64,000 bases of DNA, taken from Tritrichomonas musculus (taxonomy: Eukaryota; Parabasalia; Tritrichomonadida; Tritrichomonadidae). The notes below the pieces were generated by a model. It made no database searches and was not told the DNA's origin. It was given only the letters and a program-made list of their open reading frames with translations. The stretch spans positions 1 to 64,000 of the forward strand of contig JAPFFF010000007.1 in NCBI GenBank assembly GCA_039105265.1, given 5' to 3'. This document shows positions 1 through 15,300 of this stretch, in pieces (the stretch's first letter is position 1; each line of letters begins with the position of its first letter). Both the position numbers and the translations under genes were made by a program.

Positions 1-57
1 ACTTTACTTATATTTGAAGATGCAGGATTCGAAAGACAAACGTACAGAACGGAATAC

Positions 58-180
58 ATGAGCACGGAAACGAATACAGAAACGAACACAGAAGAATATC
101 TCGAAATTATGTTATATAAACAGTTCTATTTTGATTTTAAATATTATTCAGTAATCAGAATTAAAGAAAGGAATACATGA
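58..180 (+). other. Representative 40-codon small ORF of monomer B
   Basis: This is the first complete example of an ORF present in each B monomer. It starts at the ATG of the shared head (MSTETNT...) and stops at a TGA that overlaps the ATG of the next monomer as ATGA. It is 40 codons plus stop, acidic and Thr-rich at the start, then rich in Tyr, Phe and Lys. I recognise no family. Short ORFs in a homogenised satellite can arise by chance, so this is listed as an observed frame, not as a proven gene. Confidence 0.25.
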
Positions 181-305
181 GCACGGAAACGAATACAGAC
201 GGGAACACGGAAGACCTTAAAGAATTTATTTTACAGATGGTTATACTTTACTTATATTTGAAGATGCAGGATTCGAAAGACAAACGTACGGAACGGAATA
301 CATGA
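177..305 (+). other. Representative 42-codon small ORF of monomer A
   Basis: This is the first complete example of the ORF in each A monomer: 42 codons plus stop, starting MSTETNTDGN, with a hydrophobic middle (QMVILYLYL) and a charged end (KDKRTERNT). It overlaps the previous ORF and the next one by ATGA. The agc/atc/aac variants change residue 2 (Ser, Ile, Asn); the gtacag/gtacgg variant is silent in this frame. I saw no variant that creates a stop; the deletion near 3001 shifts the frame of that one copy. The hydrophobic run is too short for a confident membrane call. Confidence 0.25.
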
Positions 306-3300
306 TCACGGAAACGAATACAGAAACGAACCCGGAAGAATATCTCGAAATTATGTTATATAAACAGTTCTATTTTGATTTTAAATATTATTCAGTAATC
401 AGAATTAAAGAAAGGAATACATGAGCACGGAAACGAATACAGACGGGAACACGGAAGACCTTAAAGAATTTATTTTACAGATGGTTATACTTTACTTATA
501 TTTGAAGATGCAGGATTCGAAAGACAAACGTACAGAACGGAATACATGATCACGGAAACGAATACAGACGGGAACACGGAAGACCTTAAAGAATTTATTT
601 TACAGATGGTTATACTTTACTTATATTTGAAGATGCAGGATTCGAAAGACAAACGTACAGAACGGAATACATGATCACGGAAACGAATACAGACGGGAAC
701 ACGGAAGACCTTAAAGAATTTATTTTACAGATGGTTATACTTTACTTATATTTGAAGATGCAGGATTCGAAAGACAAACGTACGGAACGGAATACATGAG
801 CACGGAAACGAATACAGACGGGAACACGGAAGACCTTAAAGAATTTATTTTACAGATGGTTATACTTTACTTATATTTGAAGATGCAGGATTCGAAAGAC
901 AAACGTACAGAACGGAATACATGATCACGGAAACGAATACAGAAACGAACCCGGAAGAATATCTCGAAATTATGTTATATAAACAGTTCTATTTTGATTT
1001 TAAATATTATTCAGTAATCAGAATTAAAGAAAGGAATACATGAGCACGGAAACGAATACAGACGGGAACACGGAAGACCTTAAAGAATTTATTTTACAGA
1101 TGGTTATACTTTACTTATATTTGAAGATGCAGGATTCGAAAGACAAACGTACGGAACGGAATACATGAGCACGGAAACGAATACAGACGGGAACACGGAA
1201 GACCTTAAAGAATTTATTTTACAGATGGTTATACTTTACTTATATTTGAAGATGCAGGATTCGAAAGACAAACGTACGGAACGGAATACATGATCACGGA
1301 AACGAATACAGACGGGAACACGGAAGACCTTAAAGAATTTATTTTACAGATGGTTATACTTTACTTATATTTGAAGATGCAGGATTCGAAAGACAAACGT
1401 ACGGAACGGAATACATGATCACGGAAACGAATACAGACGGGAACACGGAAGACCTTAAAGAATTTATTTTACAGATGGTTATACTTTACTTATATTTGAA
1501 GATGCAGGATTCGAAAGACAAACGTACGGAACGGAATACATGAGCACGGAAACGAATACAGACGGGAACACGGAAGACCTTAAAGAATTTATTTTACAGA
1601 TGGTTATACTTTACTTATATTTGAAGATGCAGGATTCGAAAGACAAACGTACGGAACGGAATACATGAGCACGGAAACGAATACAGACGGGAACACGGAA
1701 GACCTTAAAGAATTTATTTTACAGATGGTTATACTTTACTTATATTTGAAGATGCAGGATTCGAAAGACAAACGTACAGAACGGAATACATGAGCACGGA
1801 AACGAATACAGACGGGAACACGGAAGACCTTAAAGAATTTATTTTACAGATGGTTATACTTTACTTATATTTGAAGATGCAGGATTCGAAAGACAAACGT
1901 ACAGAACGGAATACATGATCACGGAAACGAATACAGACGGGAACACGGAAGACCTTAAAGAATTTATTTTACAGATGGTTATACTTTACTTATATTTGAA
2001 GATGCAGGATTCGAAAGACAAACGTACAGAACGGAATACATGAGCACGGAAACGAATACAGAAACGAACCCGGAAGAATATCTCGAAATTATGTTATATA
2101 AACAGTTCTATTTTGATTTTAAATATTATTCAGTAATCAGAATTAAAGAAAGGAATACATGATCACGGAAACGAATACAGACGGGAACACGGAAGACCTT
2201 AAAGAATTTATTTTACAGATGGTTATACTTTACTTATATTTGAAGATGCAGGATTCGAAAGACAAACGTACAGAACGGAATACATGATCACGGAAACGAA
2301 TACAGAAACGAACCCGGAAGAATATCTCGAAATTATGTTATATAAACAGTTCTATTTTGATTTTAAATATTATTCAGTAATCAGAATTAAAGAAAGGAAT
2401 ACATGATCACGGAAACGAATACAGACGGGAACACGGAAGACCTTAAAGAATTTATTTTACAGATGGTTATACTTTACTTATATTTGAAGATGCAGGATTC
2501 GAAAGACAAACGTACGGAACGGAATACATGATCACGGAAACGAATACAGACGGGAACACGGAAGACCTTAAAGAATTTATTTTACAGATGGTTATACTTT
2601 ACTTATATTTGAAGATGCAGGATTCGAAAGACAAACGTACGGAACGGAATACATGATCACGGAAACGAATACAGACGGGAACACGGAAGACCTTAAAGAA
2701 TTTATTTTACAGATGGTTATACTTTACTTATATTTGAAGATGCAGGATTCGAAAGACAAACGTACGGAACGGAATACATGATCACGGAAACGAATACAGA
2801 CGGGAACACGGAAGACCTTAAAGAATTTATTTTACAGATGGTTATACTTTACTTATATTTGAAGATGCAGGATTCGAAAGACAAACGTACGGAACGGAAT
2901 ACATGAGCACGGAAACGAATACAGACGGGAACACGGAAGACCTTAAAGAATTTATTTTACAGATGGTTATACTTTACTTATATTTGAAGATGCAGGATTC
3001 GAAGACAAACGTACGGAACGGAATACATGAGCACGGAAACGAATACAGACGGGAACACGGAAGACCTTAAAGAATTTATTTTACAGATGGTTATACTTTA
3101 CTTATATTTGAAGATGCAGGATTCGAAAGACAAACGTACAGAACGGAATACATGAGCACGGAAACGAATACAGACGGGAACACGGAAGACCTTAAAGAAT
3201 TTATTTTACAGATGGTTATACTTTACTTATATTTGAAGATGCAGGATTCGAAAGACAAACGTACAGAACGGAATACATGATCACGGAAACGAATACAGAC

Positions 3301-6300
3301 GGGAACACGGAAGACCTTAAAGAATTTATTTTACAGATGGTTATACTTTACTTATATTTGAAGATGCAGGATTCGAAAGACAAACGTACAGAACGGAATA
3401 CATGAGCACGGAAACGAATACAGAAACGAACCCGGAAGAATATCTCGAAATTATGTTATATAAACAGTTCTATTTTGATTTTAAATATTATTCAGTAATC
3501 AGAATTAAAGAAAGGAATACATGATCACGGAAACGAATACAGACGGGAACACGGAAGACCTTAAAGAATTTATTTTACAGATGGTTATACTTTACTTATA
3601 TTTGAAGATGCAGGATTCGAAAGACAAACGTACAGAACGGAATACATGAGCACGGAAACGAATACAGAAACGAACCCGGAAGAATATCTCGAAATTATGT
3701 TATATAAACAGTTCTATTTTGATTTTAAATATTATTCAGTAATCAGAATTAAAGAAAGGAATACATGATCACGGAAACGAATACAGACGGGAACACGGAA
3801 GACCTTAAAGAAATTATTTTACAGATGGTTATACTTTACTTATATTTGAAGATGCAGGATTCGAAAGACAAACGTACAGAACGGAATACATGAGCACGGA
3901 AACGAATACAGAAACGAACCCGGAAGAATATCTCGAAATTATGTTATATAAACAGTTCTATTTTGATTTTAAATATTATTCAGTAATCAGAATTAAAGAA
4001 AGGAATACATGATCACGGAAACGAATACAGACGGGAACACGGAAGACCTTAAAGAAATTATTTTACAGATGGTTATACTTTACTTATATTTGAAGATGCA
4101 GGATTCGAAAGACAAACGTACAGAACGGAATACATGAGCACGGAAACGAATACAGACGGGAACACGGAAGACCTTAAAGAATTTATTTTACAGATGGTTA
4201 TACTTTACTTATATTTGAAGATGCAGGATTCGAAAGACAAACGTACGGAACGGAATACATGAGCACGGAAACGAATACAGACGGGAACACGGAAGACCTT
4301 AAAGAATTTATTTTACAGATGGTTATACTTTACTTATATTTGAAGATGCAGGATTCGAAAGACAAACGTACGGAACGGAATACATGAGCACGGAAACGAA
4401 TACAGACGGGAACACGGAAGACCTTAAAGAATTTATTTTACAGATGGTTATACTTTACTTATATTTGAAGATGCAGGATTCGAAAGACAAACGTACAGAA
4501 CGGAATACATGATCACGGAAACGAATACAGACGGGAACACGGAAGACCTTAAAGAATTTATTTTACAGATGGTTATACTTTACTTATATTTGAAGATGCA
4601 GGATTCGAAAGACAAACGTACAGAACGGAATACATGATCACGGAAACGAATACAGACGGGAACACGGAAGACCTTAAAGAATTTATTTTACAGATGGTTA
4701 TACTTTACTTATATTTGAAGATGCAGGATTCGAAAGACAAACGTACGGAACGGAATACATGAGCACGGAAACGAATACAGAAACGAACACAGAAGAATAT
4801 CTCGAAATTATGTTATATAAACAGTTCTATTTTGATTTTAAATATTATTCAGTAATCAGAATTAAAGAAAGGAATACATGATCACGGAAACGAATACAGA
4901 CGGGAACACGGAAGACCTTAAAGAATTTATTTTACAGATGGTTATACTTTACTTATATTTGAAGATGCAGGATTCGAAAGACAAACGTACAGAACGGAAT
5001 ACATGAGCACGGAAACGAATACAGAAACGAACACAGAAGAATATCTCGAAATTATGTTATATAAACAGTTCTATTTTGATTTTAAATATTATTCAGTAAT
5101 CAGAATTAAAGAAAGGAATACATGAGCACGGAAACGAATACAGACGGGAACACGGAAGACCTTAAAGAATTTATTTTACAGATGGTTATACTTTACTTAT
5201 ATTTGAAGATGCAGGATTCGAAAGACAAACGTACAGAACGGAATACATGATCACGGAAACGAATACAGACGGGAACACGGAAGACCTTAAAGAATTTATT
5301 TTACAGATGGTTATACTTTACTTATATTTGAAGATGCAGGATTCGAAAGACAAACGTACGGAACGGAATACATGATCACGGAAACGAATACAGACGGGAA
5401 CACGGAAGACCTTAAAGAATTTATTTTACAGATGGTTATACTTTACTTATATTTGAAGATGCAGGATTCGAAAGACAAACGTACGGAACGGAATACATGA
5501 TCACGGAAACGAATACAGACGGGAACACGGAAGACCTTAAAGAATTTATTTTACAGATGGTTATACTTTACTTATATTTGAAGATGCAGGATTCGAAAGA
5601 CAAACGTACAGAACGGAATACATGAGCACGGAAACGAATACAGACGGGAACACGGAAGACCTTAAAGAATTTATTTTACAGATGGTTATACTTTACTTAT
5701 ATTTGAAGATGCAGGATTCGAAAGACAAACGTACAGAACGGAATACATGAGCACGGAAACGAATACAGAAACGAACCCGGAAGAATATCTCGAAATTATG
5801 TTATATAAACAGTTCTATTTTGATTTTAAATATTATTCAGTAATCAGAATTAAAGAAAGGAATACATGATCACGGAAACGAATACAGACGGGAACACGGA
5901 AGACCTTAAAGAATTTATTTTACAGATGGTTATACTTTACTTATATTTGAAGATGCAGGATTCGAAAGACAAACGTACAGAACGGAATACATGAGCACGG
6001 AAACGAATACAGAAACGAACCCGGAAGAATATCTCGAAATTATGTTATATAAACAGTTCTATTTTGATTTTAAATATTATTCAGTAATCAGAATTAAAGA
6101 AAGGAATACATGATCACGGAAACGAATACAGACGGGAACACGGAAGACCTTAAAGAATTTATTTTACAGATGGTTATACTTTACTTATATTTGAAGATGC
6201 AGGATTCGAAAGACAAACGTACAGAACGGAATACATGAGCACGGAAACGAATACAGAAACGAACACAGAAGAATATCTCGAAATTATGTTATATAAACAG

Positions 6301-9300
6301 TTCTATTTTGATTTTAAATATTATTCAGTAATCAGAATTAAAGAAAGGAATACATGAGCACGGAAACGAATACAGACGGGAACACGGAAGACCTTAAAGA
6401 ATTTATTTTACAGATGGTTATACTTTACTTATATTTGAAGATGCAGGATTCGAAAGACAAACGTACAGAACGGAATACATGAGCACGGAAACGAATACAG
6501 AAACGAACACAGAAGAATATCTCGAAATTATGTTATATAAACAGTTCTATTTTGATTTTAAATATTATTCAGTAATCAGAATTAAAGAAAGGAATACATG
6601 ATCACGGAAACGAATACAGACGGGAACACGGAAGACCTTAAAGAATTTATTTTACAGATGGTTATACTTTACTTATATTTGAAGATGCAGGATTCGAAAG
6701 ACAAACGTACAGAACGGAATACATGAGCACGGAAACGAATACAGACGGGAACACGGAAGACCTTAAAGAATTTATTTTACAGATGGTTATACTTTACTTA
6801 TATTTGAAGATGCAGGATTCGAAAGACAAACGTACAGAACGGAATACATGAGCACGGAAACGAATACAGACGGGAACACGGAAGACCTTAAAGAATTTAT
6901 TTTACAGATGGTTATACTTTACTTATATTTGAAGATGCAGGATTCGAAAGACAAACGTACAGAACGGAATACATGAGCACGGAAACGAATACAGAAACGA
7001 ACCCGGAAGAATATCTCGAAATTATGTTATATAAACAGTTCTATTTTGATTTTAAATATTATTCAGTAATCAGAATTAAAGAAAGGAATACATGATCACG
7101 GAAACGAATACAGACGGGAACACGGAAGACCTTAAAGAATTTATTTTACAGATGGTTATACTTTACTTATATTTGAAGATGCAGGATTCGAAAGACAAAC
7201 GTACAGAACGGAATACATGAGCACGGAAACGAATACAGACGGGAACACGGAAGACCTTAAAGAATTTATTTTACAGATGGTTATACTTTACTTATATTTG
7301 AAGATGCAGGATTCGAAAGACAAACGTACGGAACGGAATACATGATCACGGAAACGAATACAGACGGGAACACGGAAGACCTTAAAGAATTTATTTTACA
7401 GATGGTTATACTTTACTTATATTTGAAGATGCAGGATTCGAAAGACAAACGTACGGAACGGAATACATGATCACGGAAACGAATACAGACGGGAACACGG
7501 AAGACCTTAAAGAATTTATTTTACAGATGGTTATACTTTACTTATATTTGAAGATGCAGGATTCGAAAGACAAACGTACAGAACGGAATACATGATCACG
7601 GAAACGAATACAGACGGGAACACGGAAGACCTTAAAGAATTTATTTTACAGATGGTTATACTTTACTTATATTTGAAGATGCAGGATTCGAAAGACAAAC
7701 GTACAGAACGGAATACATGATCACGGAAACGAATACAGACGGGAACACGGAAGACCTTAAAGAATTTATTTTACAGATGGTTATACTTTACTTATATTTG
7801 AAGATGCAGGATTCGAAAGACAAACGTACGGAACGGAATACATGAGCACGGAAACGAATACAGAAACGAACACAGAAGAATATCTCGAAATTATGTTATA
7901 TAAACAGTTCTATTTTGATTTTAAATATTATTCAGTAATCAGAATTAAAGAAAGGAATACATGAGCACGGAAACGAATACAGACGGGAACACGGAAGACC
8001 TTAAAGAATTTATTTTACAGATGGTTATACTTTACTTATATTTGAAGATGCAGGATTCGAAAGACAAACGTACAGAACGGAATACATGAGCACGGAAACG
8101 AATACAGAAACGAACACAGAAGAATATCTCGAAATTATGTTATATAAACAGTTCTATTTTGATTTTAAATATTATTCAGTAATCAGAATTAAAGAAAGGA
8201 ATACATGAGCACGGAAACGAATACAGACGGGAACACGGAAGACCTTAAAGAATTTATTTTACAGATGGTTATACTTTACTTATATTTGAAGATGCAGGAT
8301 TCGAAAGACAAACGTACAGAACGGAATACATGATCACGGAAACGAATACAGACGGGAACACGGAAGACCTTAAAGAATTTATTTTACAGATGGTTATACT
8401 TTACTTATATTTGAAGATGCAGGATTCGAAAGACAAACGTACAGAACGGAATACATGATCACGGAAACGAATACAGACGGGAACACGGAAGACCTTAAAG
8501 AATTTATTTTACAGATGGTTATACTTTACTTATATTTGAAGATGCAGGATTCGAAAGACAAACGTACAGAACGGAATACATGAGCACGGAAACGAATACA
8601 GAAACGAACACAGAAGAATATCTCGAAATTATGTTATATAAACAGTTCTATTTTGATTTTAAATATTATTCAGTAATCAGAATTAAAGAAAGGAATACAT
8701 GAGCACGGAAACGAATACAGACGGGAACACGGAAGACCTTAAAGAATTTATTTTACAGATGGTTATACTTTACTTATATTTGAAGATGCAGGATTCGAAA
8801 GACAAACGTACAGAACGGAATACATGATCACGGAAACGAATACAGACGGGAACACGGAAGACCTTAAAGAATTTATTTTACAGATGGTTATACTTTACTT
8901 ATATTTGAAGATGCAGGATTCGAAAGACAAACGTACAGAACGGAATACATGATCACGGAAACGAATACAGACGGGAACACGGAAGACCTTAAAGAATTTA
9001 TTTTACAGATGGTTATACTTTACTTATATTTGAAGATGCAGGATTCGAAAGACAAACGTACAGAACGGAATACATGATCACGGAAACGAATACAGAAACG
9101 AACACAGAAGAATATCTCGAAATTATGTTATATAAACAGTTCTATTTTGATTTTAAATATTATTCAGTAATCAGAATTAAAGAAAGGAATACATGATCAC
9201 GGAAACGAATACAGACGGGAACACGGAAGACCTTAAAGAAATTATTTTACAGATGGTTATACTTTACTTATATTTGAAGATGCAGGATTCGAAAGACAAA

Positions 9301-12300
9301 CGTACAGAACGGAATACATGAGCACGGAAACGAATACAGAAACGAACCCGGAAGAATATCTCGAAATTATGTTATATAAACAGTTCTATTTTGATTTTAA
9401 ATATTATTCAGTAATCAGAATTAAAGAAAGGAATACATGATCACGGAAACGAATACAGACGGGAACACGGAAGACCTTAAAGAATTTATTTTACAGATGG
9501 TTATACTTTACTTATATTTGAAGATGCAGGATTCGAAAGACAAACGTACAGAACGGAATACATGAGCACGGAAACGAATACAGAAACGAACCCGGAAGAA
9601 TATCTCGAAATTATGTTATATAAACAGTTCTATTTTGATTTTAAATATTATTCAGTAATCAGAATTAAAGAAAGGAATACATGATCACGGAAACGAATAC
9701 AGACGGGAACACGGAAGACCTTAAAGAATTTATTTTACAGATGGTTATACTTTACTTATATTTGAAGATGCAGGATTCGAAAGACAAACGTACAGAACGG
9801 AATACATGAGCACGGAAACGAATACAGAAACGAACACAGAAGAATATCTCGAAATTATGTTATATAAACAGTTCTATTTTGATTTTAAATATTATTCAGT
9901 AATCAGAATTAAAGAAAGGAATACATGAGCACGGAAACGAATACAGACGGGAACACGGAAGACCTTAAAGAATTTATTTTACAGATGGTTATACTTTACT
10001 TATATTTGAAGATGCAGGATTCGAAAGACAAACGTACAGAACGGAATACATGATCACGGAAACGAATACAGACGGGAACACGGAAGACCTTAAAGAAATT
10101 ATTTTACAGATGGTTATACTTTACTTATATTTGAAGATGCAGGATTCGAAAGACAAACGTACGGAACGGAATACATGATCACGGAAACGAATACAGACGG
10201 GAACACGGAAGACCTTAAAGAATTTATTTTACAGATGGTTATACTTTACTTATATTTGAAGATGCAGGATTCGAAAGACAAACGTACAGAACGGAATACA
10301 TGAGCACGGAAACGAATACAGACGGGAACACGGAAGACCTTAAAGAATTTATTTTACAGATGGTTATACTTTACTTATATTTGAAGATGCAGGATTCGAA
10401 AGACAAACGTACAGAACGGAATACATGATCACGGAAACGAATACAGACGGGAACACGGAAGACCTTAAAGAATTTATTTTACAGATGGTTATACTTTACT
10501 TATATTTGAAGATGCAGGATTCGAAAGACAAACGTACAGAACGGAATACATGAGCACGGAAACGAATACAGAAACGAACACAGAAGAATATCTCGAAATT
10601 ATGTTATATAAACAGTTCTATTTTGATTTTAAATATTATTCAGTAATCAGAATTAAAGAAAGGAATACATGATCACGGAAACGAATACAGACGGGAACAC
10701 GGAAGACCTTAAAGAATTTATTTTACAGATGGTTATACTTTACTTATATTTGAAGATGCAGGATTCGAAAGACAAACGTACAGAACGGAATACATGAGCA
10801 CGGAAACGAATACAGAAACGAACCCGGAAGAATATCTCGAAATTATGTTATATAAACAGTTCTATTTTGATTTTAAATATTATTCAGTAATCAGAATTAA
10901 AGAAAGGAATACATGAGCACGGAAACGAATACAGACGGGAACACGGAAGACCTTAAAGAATTTATTTTACAGATGGTTATACTTTACTTATATTTGAAGA
11001 TGCAGGATTCGAAAGACAAACGTACAGAACGGAATACATGATCACGGAAACGAATACAGAAACGAACACAGAAGAATATCTCGAAATTATGTTATATAAA
11101 CAGTTCTATTTTGATTTTAAATATTATTCAGTAATCAGAATTAAAGAAAGGAATACATGAGCACGGAAACGAATACAGACGGGAACACGGAAGACCTTAA
11201 AGAATTTATTTTACAGATGGTTATACTTTACTTATATTTGAAGATGCAGGATTCGAAAGACAAACGTACAGAACGGAATACATGATCACGGAAACGAATA
11301 CAGACGGGAACACGGAAGACCTTAAAGAAATTATTTTACAGATGGTTATACTTTACTTATATTTGAAGATGCAGGATTCGAAAGACAAACGTACAGAACG
11401 GAATACATGATCACGGAAACGAATACAGACGGGAACACGGAAGACCTTAAAGAATTTATTTTACAGATGGTTATACTTTACTTATATTTGAAGATGCAGG
11501 ATTCGAAAGACAAACGTACAGAACGGAATACATGATCACGGAAACGAATACAGACGGGAACACGGAAGACCTTAAAGAATTTATTTTACAGATGGTTATA
11601 CTTTACTTATATTTGAAGATGCAGGATTCGAAAGACAAACGTACAGAACGGAATACATGATCACGGAAACGAATACAGACGGGAACACGGAAGACCTTAA
11701 AGAATTTATTTTACAGATGGTTATACTTTACTTATATTTGAAGATGCAGGATTCGAAAGACAAACGTACAGAACGGAATACATGAGCACGGAAACGAATA
11801 CAGAAACGAACACAGAAGAATATCTCGAAATTATGTTATATAAACAGTTCTATTTTGATTTTAAATATTATTCAGTAATCAGAATTAAAGAAAGGAATAC
11901 ATGAGCACGGAAACGAATACAGACGGGAACACGGAAGACCTTAAAGAATTTATTTTACAGATGGTTATACTTTACTTATATTTGAAGATGCAGGATTCGA
12001 AAGACAAACGTACAGAACGGAATACATGATCACGGAAACGAATACAGACGGGAACACGGAAGACCTTAAAGAATTTATTTTACAGATGGTTATACTTTAC
12101 TTATATTTGAAGATGCAGGATTCGAAAGACAAACGTACGGAACGGAATACATGAGCACGGAAACGAATACAGAAACGAACACAGAAGAATATCTCGAAAT
12201 TATGTTATATAAACAGTTCTATTTTGATTTTAAATATTATTCAGTAATCAGAATTAAAGAAAGGAATACATGAGCACGGAAACGAATACAGACGGGAACA

Positions 12301-15300
12301 CGGAAGACCTTAAAGAATTTATTTTACAGATGGTTATACTTTACTTATATTTGAAGATGCAGGATTCGAAAGACAAACGTACAGAACGGAATACATGAGC
12401 ACGGAAACGAATACAGAAACGAACACAGAAGAATATCTCGAAATTATGTTATATAAACAGTTCTATTTTGATTTTAAATATTATTCAGTAATCAGAATTA
12501 AAGAAAGGAATACATGATCACGGAAACGAATACAGACGGGAACACGGAAGACCTTAAAGAATTTATTTTACAGATGGTTATACTTTACTTATATTTGAAG
12601 ATGCAGGATTCGAAAGACAAACGTACAGAACGGAATACATGATCACGGAAACGAATACAGACGGGAACACGGAAGACCTTAAAGAATTTATTTTACAGAT
12701 GGTTATACTTTACTTATATTTGAAGATGCAGGATTCGAAAGACAAACGTACGGAACGGAATACATGATCACGGAAACGAATACAGACGGGAACACGGAAG
12801 ACCTTAAAGAAATTATTTTACAGATGGTTATACTTTACTTATATTTGAAGATGCAGGATTCGAAAGACAAACGTACAGAACGGAATACATGATCACGGAA
12901 ACGAATACAGACGGGAACACGGAAGACCTTAAAGAATTTATTTTACAGATGGTTATACTTTACTTATATTTGAAGATGCAGGATTCGAAAGACAAACGTA
13001 CAGAACGGAATACATGATCACGGAAACGAATACAGAAACGAACACAGAAGAATATCTCGAAATTATGTTATATAAACAGTTCTATTTTGATTTTAAATAT
13101 TATTCAGTAATCAGAATTAAAGAAAGGAATACATGAGCACGGAAACGAATACAGACGGGAACACGGAAGACCTTAAAGAATTTATTTTACAGATGGTTAT
13201 ACTTTACTTATATTTGAAGATGCAGGATTCGAAAGACAAACGTACAGAACGGAATACATGATCACGGAAACGAATACAGACGGGAACACGGAAGACCTTA
13301 AAGAATTTATTTTACAGATGGTTATACTTTACTTATATTTGAAGATGCAGGATTCGAAAGACAAACGTACAGAACGGAATACATGATCACGGAAACGAAT
13401 ACAGACGGGAACACGGAAGACCTTAAAGAATTTATTTTACAGATGGTTATACTTTACTTATATTTGAAGATGCAGGATTCGAAAGACAAACGTACAGAAC
13501 GGAATACATGATCACGGAAACGAATACAGACGGGAACACGGAAGAATATCTCGAAATTATGTTATATAAACAGTTCTATTTTGATTTTAAATATTATTCA
13601 GTAATCAGAATTAAAGAAAGGAATACATGATCACGGAAACGAATACAGACGGGAACACGGAAGACCTTAAAGAATTTATTTTACAGATGGTTATACTTTA
13701 CTTATATTTGAAGATGCAGGATTCGAAAGACAAACGTACGGAACGGAATACATGATCACGGAAACGAATACAGACGGGAACACGGAAGACCTTAAAGAAT
13801 TTATTTTACAGATGGTTATACTTTACTTATATTTGAAGATGCAGGATTCGAAAGACAAACGTACAGAACGGAATACATGATCACGGAAACGAATACAGAC
13901 GGGAACACGGAAGACCTTAAAGAATTTATTTTACAGATGGTTATACTTTACTTATATTTGAAGATGCAGGATTCGAAAGACAAACGTACAGAACGGAATA
14001 CATGATCACGGAAACGAATACAGACGGGAACACGGAAGAATATCTCGAAATTATGTTATATAAACAGTTCTATTTTGATTTTAAATATTATTCAGTAATC
14101 AGAATTAAAGAAAGGAATACATGATCACGGAAACGAATACAGACGGGAACACGGAAGACCTTAAAGAATTTATTTTACAGATGGTTATACTTTACTTATA
14201 TTTGAAGATGCAGGATTCGAAAGACAAACGTACAGAACGGAATACATGAGCACGGAAACGAATACAGAAACGAACACAGAAGAATATCTCGAAATTATGT
14301 TATATAAACAGTTCTATTTTGATTTTAAATATTATTCAGTAATCAGAATTAAAGAAAGGAATACATGAGCACGGAAACGAATACAGACGGGAACACGGAA
14401 GACCTTAAAGAATTTATTTTACAGATGGTTATACTTTACTTATATTTGAAGATGCAGGATTCGAAAGACAAACGTACGGAACGGAATACATGAGCACGGA
14501 AACGAATACAGAAACGAACACAGAAGAATATCTCGAAATTATGTTATATAAACAGTTCTATTTTGATTTTAAATATTATTCAGTAATCAGAATTAAAGAA
14601 AGGAATACATGAGCACGGAAACGAATACAGACGGGAACACGGAAGACCTTAAAGAATTTATTTTACAGATGGTTATACTTTACTTATATTTGAAGATGCA
14701 GGATTCGAAAGACAAACGTACGGAACGGAATACATGATCACGGAAACGAATACAGACGGGAACACGGAAGACCTTAAAGAATTTATTTTACAGATGGTTA
14801 TACTTTACTTATATTTGAAGATGCAGGATTCGAAAGACAAACGTACAGAACGGAATACATGATCACGGAAACGAATACAGACGGGAACACGGAAGACCTT
14901 AAAGAATTTATTTTACAGATGGTTATACTTTACTTATATTTGAAGATGCAGGATTCGAAAGACAAACGTACAGAACGGAATACATGAGCACGGAAACGAA
15001 TACAGAAACGAACCCGGAAGAATATCTCGAAATTATGTTATATAAACAGTTCTATTTTGATTTTAAATATTATTCAGTAATCAGAATTAAAGAAAGGAAT
15101 ACATGATCACGGAAACGAATACAGACGGGAACACGGAAGACCTTAAAGAATTTTTTTTACAGATGGTTATACTTTACTTATATTTGAAGATGCAGGATTC
15201 GAAAGACAAACGTACAGAACGGAATACATGATCACGGAAACGAATACAGACGGGAACACGGAAGAATATCTCGAAATTATGTTATATAAACAGTTCTATT